54,750 bases of DNA from Bacteroidales bacterium UBA5433 (GTDB lineage: Bacteria; Bacteroidota; Bacteroidia; Bacteroidales; UBA932): positions 23,235 to 77,984 of the forward strand of contig DIRP01000003.1 of assembly GCA_002427525.1 (NCBI GenBank), written 5' to 3'. Both the position numbers and the translations under genes were made by a program. The notes beneath the pieces were generated by a model. It ran no database searches and was not told where the DNA came from. It saw only the letters and a list, made by a program, of their open reading frames with translations. Of this stretch, positions 1 through 8,287 are shown one piece after another; within the stretch, counting starts at the first letter, position 1; the number at the start of each line of letters is the position of its first letter.

Positions 1-960
1 AATGCCGGGTGTCGGAATGCCGGGATATGCCTTGTGCTTGCCGAGGTTGAGGTTGTACAGCGTTTCCAGGGAGGGCGAGGCAGAGCCCAAAATCACACGG
101 GATGCAAATATATGCCCCAGCATCATGGCTGCGTCTCTGCTATGAAGTAGCGGGAGGGCGTCTGTTTTTTTGTGGCCGGGATGTTCTTCGCGTTCAACGA
201 CAATCAGCCCCGGATGGGTAAACGGCAGCAAAAGTGCCTGGTGCATGCCCACTACGGCACAGGGGTACCCTGCATACAGTTCTCTTTTGGCTCGGCCCAG
301 TTCTTTGGTGGTTCTTTTGGAATGGAAACAAAACAACCGGTCTTCCAGCCCGGGCAACAGGGCGTTGTAAACGCTTTCGCAGGAAATCATGTCGGGGCAT
401 AAAACCAGGCATTGTTTTCCGGCACGGGTGGCTGCCAGAATCTCTTTCTTGTAGATTTCTGTACGTTTGCCGAGTTGGAGGTAAAGGGGAAGCGGAGTTG
501 ATTCTTTGCCGAGGGGTTCGTCCGGAGCTTGTGCCGGAGTTTGTGCTGAAGTTGCTTGCGGGGTTGCTTGCGGGGTGGGTGCGCGGCGTTTGAATTTCCA
601 GGAGGAGGAGGCCATTTTGGCGACCAGGCCTGTGGGGCAGAGGTAATAGGAGGCTATCCAATGCCAGAATTGCAATGTTTTTTCCGGGATAACGGGTAAT
701 TTTTCTTCTATGCTCAGGATATTTTTTATGTCGCTTACGGAAGGTAGTTCAGGCTCTTTTTCAAGGGTGGGTGGCACGTCAAGTGTATGCGGCACGTCAA
801 AAATGTGCGTGATGATGCCTGTCTGGATGTGATTTCCTACCGGGGCGGTTACTTGTTTTCCCGGGACGGCTGCCGGGGTAAGTTCCGGGGGGATCCGGTA
901 AGTAAATTCACTATCCAAAGCCAAGGGGAAAAGTATGTTGGCATACATTTCTTTCATCAT
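1..960 (-). CDS. priA: PriA-like primosomal protein N' (N-terminal 320 residues; 3' end beyond window), helicase motifs degenerate
   Basis: An open frame runs without a stop from the ATG at 960 to the window edge, so the C-terminus is missing. The N-terminus matches the PriA DNA-binding domain (YANIFPLALDSEFTYRIP near residue 5; WHWIASYYLCPTG near 100). A Pro/Ala/Gln-rich linker follows, then a PriA-like helicase half recognisable by GSASPSLET (family GSATPSLES). The family restarts stalled replication forks as a 3'-5' helicase. Here the expected Walker A (GxTGSGKTE-Y) reads LQLGKRTEIY around residue 164, and the DEEH box reads REEH at residues 257-260, so ATPase activity is doubtful. ATGs at 960, 957 and 948 are all possible starts. 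It begins 9 bases after the ispH stop and is probably cotranscribed with cmk-ispH. The zinc-binding region is not visible. Confidence 0.8.
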   Translation of the reverse strand, partial: MMKEMYANILFPLALDSEFTYRIPPELTPAAVPGKQVTAPVGNHIQTGIITHIFDVPHTLDVPPTLEKEPELPSVSDIKNILSIEEKLPVIPEKTLQFWHWIASYYLCPTGLVAKMASSSWKFKRRAPTPQATPQATSAQTPAQAPDEPLGKESTPLPLYLQLGKRTEIYKKEILAATRAGKQCLVLCPDMISCESVYNALLPGLEDRLFCFHSKRTTKELGRAKRELYAGYPCAVVGMHQALLLPFTHPGLIVVEREEHPGHKKTDALPLLHSRDAAMMLGHIFASRVILGSASPSLETLYNLNLGKHKAYPGIPTPGI

Positions 961-969
961 AGAGTTCTT

Positions 970-1854
970 TCAGGGCATGTTACGAACGGTTTCTGCCACT
1001 TGTTCCATAAGCCAGAGCGGGGTTGAAGTAGCGCCGCATACACCTACCGTGTCGCCGGACCGAAACCATTTTTGGGAAATACCTTCCGGATTTTCAATGG
1101 CATAGCTGCGTGGGTTGGCGCTTTTGCACGTTTGAAAAAGAACTTTCCCATTGGAACTTTCTTTACCGGCTACAAAAAGAATGAGGGACCGGTTGCGTGC
1201 AAAATGTGCCAGCTCTTCATGCCTGTTGTCCACTTGGGCACAAATGGTGTTGAATACGGTAAGCAGAGACGGATCCAGGCCTCGGGAAGTTATGGTTTTT
1301 CTGAGTTGGTGCGCCGTGGCTTTGTAATGCTCGGGGTTCTTTGTGGTTTGAGAGAAAAGAGATACCGGACCGCCCGTAAAAACAAGGCTGTTTACATCCG
1401 TTTCGTTTTCAATAACCAGGGCGTCTCCACCTACCTGGCCAATGAGACCGACCACTTCTGCATGTCCTTTTTTTCCAAAGAGGATGATTTGTCCGTTATG
1501 GGGCTTTATTCGGGTATGTTCCTGCTTGATTTTTTTTTGCAGCTTCAGTACAACGGGGCATGTACATTCCAGCAAATGCAAGCCGTGTTGCTCAATTTGT
1601 GCGTACGTTGAAGGAGGTTCGCCGTGTGCTCTTACCAATACGGTGGCGTCTTTGGGCAGGGTGGGCAGGTCTGTATGTCTGATAATGTTAAGGCCTTTTT
1701 CCTGCAACCTTCTTAATTCTTCGTTGTTGTGTACAATAGCTCCCAACGAATACACTTTCTTGTTTCCCTCCAGGGCTTTTTCTGCACAGCGGATGGCTTG
1801 TATGACACCGGAACAGAACCCGGACTTTTTATCTATTTCAACGTGATATCCCAT
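970..1854 (-). CDS. ispH: 4-hydroxy-3-methylbut-2-enyl diphosphate reductase (IspH/LytB)
   Basis: A 294-residue protein of normal family length. IspH carries out the last step of the non-mevalonate (MEP) isoprenoid pathway, reducing HMBPP to IPP and DMAPP with a [4Fe-4S] cluster. The three cluster cysteines are present as C14 (GFCSGV), C99 (CTCPVV) and C205 (FNTICAQ), with the substrate-binding histidines H42 (VHNN) and H77 (RAHGEP). The start overlaps the end of cmk by 22 bases in another frame, and priA follows after 9 bases, so cmk-ispH-priA is probably one transcript. No anomaly seen. Confidence 0.96.
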   Translation of the reverse strand: MGYHVEIDKKSGFCSGVIQAIRCAEKALEGNKKVYSLGAIVHNNEELRRLQEKGLNIIRHTDLPTLPKDATVLVRAHGEPPSTYAQIEQHGLHLLECTCPVVLKLQKKIKQEHTRIKPHNGQIILFGKKGHAEVVGLIGQVGGDALVIENETDVNSLVFTGGPVSLFSQTTKNPEHYKATAHQLRKTITSRGLDPSLLTVFNTICAQVDNRHEELAHFARNRSLILFVAGKESSNGKVLFQTCKSANPRSYAIENPEGISQKWFRSGDTVGVCGATSTPLWLMEQVAETVRNMP

Positions 1855-2534
1855 GTTTCTTTCATTATTTTTCTGAACCAGTCCATCTGGTCTTCAACGG
1901 TCATGTTGCCGTTGTCCAGCAATAGGGCATCCGGGGCTTTTTTGAGCGGATGTTTTGCCCGGCTGGAATCTGTATGGTCCCGTTGGCGGATGTTCTCCAA
2001 TATTTCTTCAAAAGTTCCGGACAGGCCTTTTGCCTGCAACTCGGCAAGGCGCCGTTGCGCCCGGATTTCCGCAGGTGCTGTCATAAAGATTTTCACCTCG
2101 GCTTGGGGGAAAACGGCCGTGCCTATGTCCCGGCCATCCATGACGATGGCTTTTTCTTTTCCCCATTCTTTTAATTGCTTGTCTATAAAATTTCGTACCT
2201 CCGGAATTTCAGATACGGGGCTTACACTGGCAGATACTTCTAAACTTCTGATTTTCTTTTCTACGTCTTTCCCGTTCAGAAACGTGTGTTTTTCCCCGGT
2301 AGCTGCATCACGGTGAAAAGACAGGCAGATTTCAGGCAGTCGCTTGGTAAGGTCCTGTGTTTGAGGGTGTCCGTCGCTGTTTATTAAGCCGTGTTCCAAA
2401 GCAAACAGGGTGACGGCCCTGTATAAGGCACCCGAGTCCAGGTACGTATAGTCCATGGCTTTGGCTATGGCTTTGGCAAACGTACTCTTTCCGGTGGAAG
2501 AGTGCCCGTCAATGGCAACAATCATTTTTTTCAT
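1833..2534 (-). CDS. cmk: Cytidylate kinase
   Basis: A 233-residue cytoplasmic NMP kinase that phosphorylates CMP/dCMP with ATP. The P-loop GHSSTGKST lies at residues 10-18, followed by the typical YLDSGALYRAVT segment, and MDGRDIGTAVFP and the lid-region arginines are conserved. It is the first gene of the cmk-ispH-priA run and overlaps ispH by 22 bases, which suggests translational coupling. The ATG at 2534 (MKKMIVAIDG) lies 8 bases after a TACTTTTG box; a second in-frame ATG is three codons in. Confidence 0.96.
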   Translation of the reverse strand: MKKMIVAIDGHSSTGKSTFAKAIAKAMDYTYLDSGALYRAVTLFALEHGLINSDGHPQTQDLTKRLPEICLSFHRDAATGEKHTFLNGKDVEKKIRSLEVSASVSPVSEIPEVRNFIDKQLKEWGKEKAIVMDGRDIGTAVFPQAEVKIFMTAPAEIRAQRRLAELQAKGLSGTFEEILENIRQRDHTDSSRAKHPLKKAPDALLLDNGNMTVEDQMDWFRKIMKETWDITLK

Positions 2535-2542
2535 ATCTATTC

Positions 2543-2573
2543 CAAAAGTAACGAAAATCTGCTATTTCTGAAA
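2543..2573 (-). promoter_or_regulatory. cmk operon promoter (Bacteroidetes type)
   Basis: On the minus strand TACTTTTG (2543-2550) fits the -7 consensus TAnnTTTG. TTTC (2570-2573) lies 19 bases upstream in the -33 position, one base off TTTG. The box ends 8 bases before the cmk ATG, giving a very short leader. It diverges from the response-regulator promoter at 2581. Confidence 0.6.
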
Positions 2574-2580
2574 TTCGCGC

Positions 2581-2588
2581 TATCTTTG
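2581..2588 (+). promoter_or_regulatory. Promoter -7 box of the NtrC-like regulator gene
   Basis: TATCTTTG matches TAnnTTTG exactly and ends 20 bases before the ATG at 2609. No clear TTTG lies at the -33 spacing. Confidence 0.5.
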
Positions 2589-2608
2589 CTTGCGAAAAAG
2601 CAGGATGT

Positions 2609-3778
2609 ATGAAGATATTGATTATAGATGACGAGAAAAGTATTCGCAATACCATGAAAGAAATTCTGGAATATGAAGGATACCAGGTGGTACTTGCAGA
2701 AAACGGAGAACAGGCTCTTGCTATACTGGAAACAGGTAAAGAACAGATAGACACGGTATTTTGTGACATTAAGATGCCGGGAATTGATGGTATTGAGGTG
2801 CTGGAAAAGATTCAGGAGATGGCATTGGATATGCCTGTGATTATGATATCCGGCCATGGAAATATTGATACGGCCGTTGAGTGTATTAAAAAAGGTGCGT
2901 ATGATTTCATAGAGAAACCTTTGGACCTGAACCGGATACTTATTACTATCCGGAATGCCAACGACAAATCCACGCTGGTCCAGGAGAATAAAAAACTGAA
3001 GAGAAAAGATGGGAAAATTCCTCCTATTATAGGAAAATCGGCTGCCATCAACCGTATTTGGGATATGATTGATCGTGTTGCTACAACAGATGCGAGGGTG
3101 TTGATTACGGGGTCAAATGGAACAGGGAAAGAGCTGGTTGCCAGATGGCTTCATGAAAAGAGTAACCGGTCAAACATGCCGTTTGTGGAAGTAAACTGTG
3201 CAGCAATTCCCGGTGAACTTATTGAAAGCGAGCTTTTTGGACATGAAAAAGGGTCTTTTACGTCTGCTATCAGGCAACATAAAGGGAAGTTTGAACAGGC
3301 AGACGGTGGCACGTTGTTTCTGGACGAAATAGGAGATATGTCTTTGGCCGCTCAGGCGAAAGTCTTGCGTGTATTGCAGGAAAATAAGATAACACGGGTT
3401 GGTTCAGATAAGGATATTAACGTGAATGTAAGGGTGGTCACTGCTACCAATAAAGATTTGATAGAGGAAATTAATAAAGGCACGTTCAGGGAAGATTTGT
3501 ACCACAGGCTGGGTGTGATTCTGATACATGTACCGCCCTTGGCTGACCGGAAAGAAGACATACCCTTGCTTGCGGAGTATTTTATAGAACAGATTTGTCA
3601 GGAATATGGAACGGCTGTAAGGGAGATAACTCCCGGGGCATTGGATGAGTTGCAGAAGCTCCACTGGACAGGTAATGTGCGCGAGTTGAGAAACGTTATT
3701 GAAAGGCTCATCATCTTATCTTCCGGAACTATAGAAGAGGAAGATGTAAAGGCTTACGCAGAACCGTTATTTAATTAA
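2609..3778 (+). CDS. NtrC/NtrX-like response regulator lacking a DNA-binding domain
   Basis: A 389-residue protein with an N-terminal receiver domain (D7, D8, phospho-acceptor D53 in FCDIKMPG, K103 in EKP) and a sigma54-type AAA+ domain (Walker A GSNGTGKE 168-175, Walker B TLFLDE 235-240, C-terminal WTGNVRELRNVIERL). It stops at residue 389 with no room for the Fis-type helix-turn-helix. The sigma54-contacting loop, usually GAFTGA, reads GSFTSA (215-220). From memory, Bacteroidetes have a conserved family of this form, so these are likely family traits rather than decay. It converges on the histidine kinase gene, its likely partner, with tails overlapping by 8 bases. Whether it activates sigma54 promoters is doubtful from sequence alone. 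Confidence 0.88.
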   Translation: MKILIIDDEKSIRNTMKEILEYEGYQVVLAENGEQALAILETGKEQIDTVFCDIKMPGIDGIEVLEKIQEMALDMPVIMISGHGNIDTAVECIKKGAYDFIEKPLDLNRILITIRNANDKSTLVQENKKLKRKDGKIPPIIGKSAAINRIWDMIDRVATTDARVLITGSNGTGKELVARWLHEKSNRSNMPFVEVNCAAIPGELIESELFGHEKGSFTSAIRQHKGKFEQADGGTLFLDEIGDMSLAAQAKVLRVLQENKITRVGSDKDINVNVRVVTATNKDLIEEINKGTFREDLYHRLGVILIHVPPLADRKEDIPLLAEYFIEQICQEYGTAVREITPGALDELQKLHWTGNVRELRNVIERLIILSSGTIEEEDVKAYAEPLFN

Positions 3779-6700
3779 CGGGCATTTTTGGGATTCGGAC
3801 GTTAAAGCAGGCTCCTCCCCATTCAGAAGAAGTATAGAAAATCTCGCCTCGGTATTGCTCAACAATGCCTCGGCAAATAGCCAGTCCCAGTCCTGTGCCT
3901 CCGCTCTTGGTCGTAAAGTTGGGATGAAATAGTTTGTGTTGGAATTCCGGAGGAACTCCGGGACCGTTGTCAGCAACCCGGATCAGGTAGGTATCGCCTT
4001 CGTCTGCTAAATAAATACTGATTACCCCAATTTGCTGTTTTTCTACAGATTGTACGGCGTTTGAAAGCAGGTTAACCATCAGGCTGACCCATTGCGAACG
4101 CCTGACGCGTACCCGGGCATCCGGAACATCCGATTCAAGATGAATTTTAATATGTTCAAAAGTGGAAAACAGCACCATTTGCTCCCTGATGAGCGCATTG
4201 AGTTCTACTTCTACCGGTTCTTCTGTATTGAAACGTGAAAAGTTGGAAAACTCAGAAGCAGCATTCGATAATATGTCTATTTGTTCCAGAAGCGAATTGG
4301 CAATTTTGTCAAATTGTTCCAGCCACCTGGGAGAATTTTCTTGTTTTAACCGGATCAGGTGCTGAATACTCAGGCGCATGGGGGTTAACGGGTTTTTGAT
4401 TTCATGGGCAATCTGACGTGCCATTTCACGCCAGGCCTGTTCTCTTTCAGATTGAGCCAGACGTTGGGTACTTTCGTTCAGGTCGTCCGCCATTTTATTG
4501 TATGCCTTTACCAGAAGTCCCAGCTCGTCGTCGGATGCGTAGTAGATGTGGTCGGGTTTTTGGGTTACGTCCAGGCGGCTGATTTTTTCTCCCAGTTCTG
4601 CCAGGGGCCGGGTAATCTGATTCGAAAATGTGTAGCTTACAAAGACAGCTCCCAATAACAAAAGAAGGTACAGGTTTACAATGGCCGCAACAATGGACGA
4701 AGTATCTTTGCTGACATCTGTCTGGCCGGAAAGGTATGGAATGTTGATGTAGGCGACCAGTTGGCCGTTTGTGTTGTATAACGGTGCGTACATGGAATAA
4801 TACACCAGGGAACCAATCTGTTCTTTTTGAACAAACTGCGATTCTTCATTGTATTTCAGCTGGAGGAATGCCTCTCCGTCCATTCGGGCTCCCAGCAAAT
4901 GGCGTTCAAATATTTCCGGTTGTGAAGAACGGAATAACCTTCCGTGTGGGTCAAACAGGTTGACATGTATCTGCATGTTGGAAGACAGCCGGTTGATGGT
5001 ATTCATAAGTTCCATTGCATTGGCTGTAGGATCGGCAGATCTGTCGGCAAACCGGGTGTACTCTTCCAGAGATGAGCGGGCGGCGTCCATTTGTTGCCTC
5101 ATTTGCCTGTTGTTTGTTTCTTCGTATTGTTTGAGCCCAAAGCCAATACTACCTGCAGCCATGAGAATGAGCGCCACAGAAAGAAGTCCCACCAGTAAAA
5201 AGGTGATTTTGCGTCTGAATGAATTTTTGGGAAGATCTATTTTAAGGTCATTTTCCCTTAAAAGCGCCAGTGCCAGTACAAAGAATAGTCCGTAGAACAA
5301 AAACAGATACGATAAAGAAACCAGGTACGGCAACGGAGTTCGTAGCGGACGGGTAATAACGAGTACTTTGTTATCTATTTTGTAATAGCTGTGTAGGTTT
5401 TTGTTTTCTTTACGCAGGTTGAAACCTTCTTCCGGATGGAAAGATAACTTGCCGGGGTATACATGTTTACCGCTATTGGATACTAGTTTGTTGTTGATGT
5501 ATTTGGCATAGGAATAGTCGTAAGGCAATTTGAAACGATCCAGCTGTGACCTGTCCGAAAGCAGGGACGGGTAGCCCAAAGCATCTTTGATGTATCTGGA
5601 ATCAAGTACTATATATAGATCCTGGGATCCGCTGTAGCTGTAAAATGTAAAAGCGCCAATGTAGCTGACCGTTCCCAGTTTGTTGTCCATATTGTAGAAC
5701 CTGGAATCTTCTGCCAGGGGGGTTCCGTTTTTCAGTATTTCGCTGTGAAAATACTGGTAACAGGATACAGGTCTGGGTAACCCCGCAACTGCCAGAACGT
5801 CACCCGGTTCACAAATAGTTATTTGAATTTGGTATTTTTGAAGAAAATCTGAAAAATAAGTTTCTCTGATGCGGGACAGGATCAGATCGTGGTCCTGTTC
5901 CATCTGAATCATGATGGAGAGAATGGGATCTATGGCTATTCTTTCTTCTATGCGTCTGAGCTGCATTTCCAGTTTTAAATCCCTTTCAACCGACATTTTC
6001 TGCGTCCAGACCCTGTACAGATTCATCTCTTTTTCATTTCCATACCGGCTTACAGCGAATAAACTGTAGAGAGCAGCAAAGAGAACGTATAAATACGTAA
6101 AACGGTTGCTGCAAAAGAAAGAGTGTGCAGGGACCCGGTTGCTTACTAAGAGGGTACGGAATAACAGAAAGGTTGAAAGGAGTAAAAAAGAAATAAGTAT
6201 ATAAGCTAGAATAGAATACCAGGTGATTTCATCCAATTTGAACAATTCCAGGACAATGTTGGAATCCATTGTCAAAGCCTTTAAGGTATGGTGCGTAAGC
6301 AGGACACATCCGGTAATGAGTACGATAAATACTACATTCAGCAGCACAGCCCCTGGTTTCTTAAGGGAATTCCTGATTCGCCCTAAATCTTCTCGTGCCA
6401 GATATAGTGCCCATGAACTTATAAAAATGAGAATCGTATTCAGAGCCATGGCTGCCAGTGAATTTTCCAGCAGGCCTCCGGCAAACAACAAGGGTGAAAA
6501 AAACAGCGTGTCTAATTGCAGGGAATCGGCATACGCAGACGTAAGGAACCGAAGAAAAGCCAAAACAACAATCAGGTACAGGGCATATTTTGCTTTTCTG
6601 TTCCGGTAATAAAACATAAGCAGCGACAGCAATACCAGTGTAATTGCGAACCACCTGAGGATTACGGCATCTGACTGCCCCTGCATAGTGGTGTCGTTCA

Positions 6701-7337
6701 ATATGGTAAATAGGATGCCGTTATCTTTCCCAAATACAATGAACCCTTCATCCAGATTAAGAGGAACAATAGAACAATGGGCAGGCAGCTTCAGGGATTG
6801 GTTGGTTTTGGATTCAACGAAATTGTTACTGAAAGGAAAATCTGTCCGGATAAGGATGCCCGTTATGATAGTTACGTAGTCTTTGCTGTATGCCTTTACT
6901 ACGTACCAGGCACTTCCCAGATTCATGTACTGTTCCGTTCCGTCCACTCCGGCAAGCGGCTGGTGAAGGATAGAACTTCTGGAAAAATAGGAGAAACCGG
7001 GAAACATGGAACCGGGACTGTAGCTGTCGTTGATGATGGGGAAGGTATGAATCCAGGAGATAAGGCTGTCTCTATAGTATTTATAGATAACCATATCTTC
7101 CGGTACGTTTTTTTCGGAGAGGTCTGCCATACCCTCCTGCTCCAGTTCCCTGCGTGCTATTTCCTCAATGGTATACTGTTTGCGGTGCAGTACCTTTTCA
7201 ACACCTACCAGACGTACCATACGTTGGTTGTGGGAAGTAAGCTCAAAGAAAGATAGTAGAAAAAGAATCACAGCGGCAATCAGAGGCAGCAGGAACCTGT
7301 GTTTCCACAATTTTTCAGATATGTTCTTCAGTTTCAT
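3771..7337 (-). CDS. Large NtrY-like membrane sensor histidine kinase
   Basis: An 1188-residue inner-membrane kinase. One TM segment lies near residues 15-32. A block of TM helices at about 229-435 is followed by a long extracytoplasmic sensor part (about 440-675), another TM pair (about 680-740), a second sensor part and a TM near 885-905. Then come HAMP (about 905-960), the H-box QIAHEIKNPLTP with phospho-acceptor H978, an N-box (NLLSNAVQS), and the G-boxes DNGPGVP and GGTGLGLAI. This is the NtrY architecture and it pairs with the neighbouring NtrC-like regulator. Both stop codons fall in a shared TTAATTAA at 3771-3778. The start overlaps the rlmH stop by 4 bases (ATGA), so it is probably cotranscribed with rlmH. 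The signal sensed is unknown. Confidence 0.9.
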   Translation of the reverse strand: MKLKNISEKLWKHRFLLPLIAAVILFLLSFFELTSHNQRMVRLVGVEKVLHRKQYTIEEIARRELEQEGMADLSEKNVPEDMVIYKYYRDSLISWIHTFPIINDSYSPGSMFPGFSYFSRSSILHQPLAGVDGTEQYMNLGSAWYVVKAYSKDYVTIITGILIRTDFPFSNNFVESKTNQSLKLPAHCSIVPLNLDEGFIVFGKDNGILFTILNDTTMQGQSDAVILRWFAITLVLLSLLMFYYRNRKAKYALYLIVVLAFLRFLTSAYADSLQLDTLFFSPLLFAGGLLENSLAAMALNTILIFISSWALYLAREDLGRIRNSLKKPGAVLLNVVFIVLITGCVLLTHHTLKALTMDSNIVLELFKLDEITWYSILAYILISFLLLSTFLLFRTLLVSNRVPAHSFFCSNRFTYLYVLFAALYSLFAVSRYGNEKEMNLYRVWTQKMSVERDLKLEMQLRRIEERIAIDPILSIMIQMEQDHDLILSRIRETYFSDFLQKYQIQITICEPGDVLAVAGLPRPVSCYQYFHSEILKNGTPLAEDSRFYNMDNKLGTVSYIGAFTFYSYSGSQDLYIVLDSRYIKDALGYPSLLSDRSQLDRFKLPYDYSYAKYINNKLVSNSGKHVYPGKLSFHPEEGFNLRKENKNLHSYYKIDNKVLVITRPLRTPLPYLVSLSYLFLFYGLFFVLALALLRENDLKIDLPKNSFRRKITFLLVGLLSVALILMAAGSIGFGLKQYEETNNRQMRQQMDAARSSLEEYTRFADRSADPTANAMELMNTINRLSSNMQIHVNLFDPHGRLFRSSQPEIFERHLLGARMDGEAFLQLKYNEESQFVQKEQIGSLVYYSMYAPLYNTNGQLVAYINIPYLSGQTDVSKDTSSIVAAIVNLYLLLLLGAVFVSYTFSNQITRPLAELGEKISRLDVTQKPDHIYYASDDELGLLVKAYNKMADDLNESTQRLAQSEREQAWREMARQIAHEIKNPLTPMRLSIQHLIRLKQENSPRWLEQFDKIANSLLEQIDILSNAASEFSNFSRFNTEEPVEVELNALIREQMVLFSTFEHIKIHLESDVPDARVRVRRSQWVSLMVNLLSNAVQSVEKQQIGVISIYLADEGDTYLIRVADNGPGVPPEFQHKLFHPNFTTKSGGTGLGLAICRGIVEQYRGEIFYTSSEWGGACFNVRIPKMPVN

Positions 7338-7807
7338 TCGTGGTGGTAACCTTCTTTTTTAATGATGGTAAAACACCTGTAGATTTGTTCAACACACAAC
7401 AAACGTACCAGTTGGTGGGGAAATGTAAGGTGTGAAAGGGACCATGTCTCCTGCGCTCTGTTTCTCACTTCTTCTGAAAACCCATAGGCGCCTCCAATGG
7501 CAAACACAAGGGAACGTGTTCCTTTTTGCATATGTTGTTCAATTTGGAACGACATTTGCTTGGAAGTATAGGTGCTGCCTCTTTCGTCAAAAAGAATAAG
7601 ATGATCCCCGGTTTTGATGTGCTTTAACAACTCTTTTCCTTCTTTTTCTATGACCAGGGGGCCGGGTAAGGACGCAGGATTTTTGATGCCGGACAATTCT
7701 ATGCGTTTGAAACGGATGTAATGTTTTAGCCGTTTTTCATACTCAAGAATGCCTTCCAGCAACCAGGGCGCTTGTGTTTTACCTATGCAAAGCAGCACAA
7801 TATTCAT
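7334..7807 (-). CDS. rlmH: 23S rRNA (pseudouridine1915-N3)-methyltransferase RlmH
   Basis: A 157-residue SPOUT methyltransferase acting on helix 69 of 23S rRNA in assembled 70S ribosomes. The glycine-rich SAM knot FAIGGAYGFSEEV and the C-terminal segment LLCVEQIYRCFTII...GYHHE are typical of the family. The start used is the ATG at 7807 (MNIVLLCIGKT), which matches family length; a longer frame from 7843 adds 12 residues that do not look conserved and would cover the promoter. It overlaps the kinase gene by 4 bases. Confidence 0.95.
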   Translation of the reverse strand: MNIVLLCIGKTQAPWLLEGILEYEKRLKHYIRFKRIELSGIKNPASLPGPLVIEKEGKELLKHIKTGDHLILFDERGSTYTSKQMSFQIEQHMQKGTRSLVFAIGGAYGFSEEVRNRAQETWSLSHLTFPHQLVRLLCVEQIYRCFTIIKKEGYHHE

Positions 7808-7811
7808 TGAG

Positions 7812-7819
7812 CAAAAGTA
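7812..7819 (-). promoter_or_regulatory. rlmH promoter -7 box, possibly giving a leaderless mRNA
   Basis: On the minus strand TACTTTTG (TAnnTTTG) is followed by only four bases (CTCA) before the rlmH ATG. With the box spanning about -10 to -3, transcription would begin at or next to the start codon. No -33 TTTG is evident. Confidence 0.45.
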
Positions 7820-7859
7820 AGAAATAATGTGTAACTTGCCCATGTTTTAGGCCTTTGTT

Positions 7860-8270
7860 ATGACTACGAAGAAAACTCTACTCCTTTTTTTGATAAGTGT
7901 TTCTATATGTTTGCCGTTCCTTGCCGGAGCGCAAGATACGGAGTTGAAGACACTTTTTACTGCTATAGGGAATGACCTGAAAAGTGGGGATGCAGCTACT
8001 TTTGCCCAATGGTTTGCAGAAGATATGGAAGTAGATGTGTTGGGAACAGCCGGAGTTTGCAGCAAAAGCCAGGCACGGCAGCTGATGAAAAACTTCTATT
8101 CCCGTTATACTCCCAAATCTTTCACCATTCTTCATATGAGTGGTTCTGTGCCTATGCTCTATTGTATTGGTACCCTTCTGGCAGGTGGGGAACGTTTTCG
8201 TGTAATTCTTTTTGTGAAGTCAGAAAGAGATGAGCATACACTGCAGCAGATACGTATTGAAAAGGATTAA
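7860..8270 (+). CDS. Secreted DUF4783-type (NTF2-like) protein
   Basis: A 136-residue protein with an N-terminal signal peptide (LLLFLISVSICLPFLAGAQ, cleavage after about residue 24). A small alpha/beta domain follows that resembles the NTF2/lumazine-binding-like fold of the Bacteroidetes DUF4783 family (SGDAATFAQWFAEDMEV, KSQARQLMKNFYSRYTP). Function is unknown; the product is probably periplasmic. It is divergent from rlmH and convergent with der. The family call is by recall and not searched. Confidence 0.75.
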   Translation: MTTKKTLLLFLISVSICLPFLAGAQDTELKTLFTAIGNDLKSGDAATFAQWFAEDMEVDVLGTAGVCSKSQARQLMKNFYSRYTPKSFTILHMSGSVPMLYCIGTLLAGGERFRVILFVKSERDEHTLQQIRIEKD

Positions 8271-8287
8271 CTTCTTACGGCTCGGCT

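Noticed and set aside
194..661. 155-residue minus-strand ORF (Arg/Pro-rich)
   Set aside because: It is the shifted frame of the priA-like gene; the true frame has recognisable PriA motifs and runs off the window.
3771..3778. TTAATTAA shared by two convergent stop codons
   Set aside because: Neat but explained by chance overlap of two TAA stops on opposite strands; no stem or T-run for a terminator.
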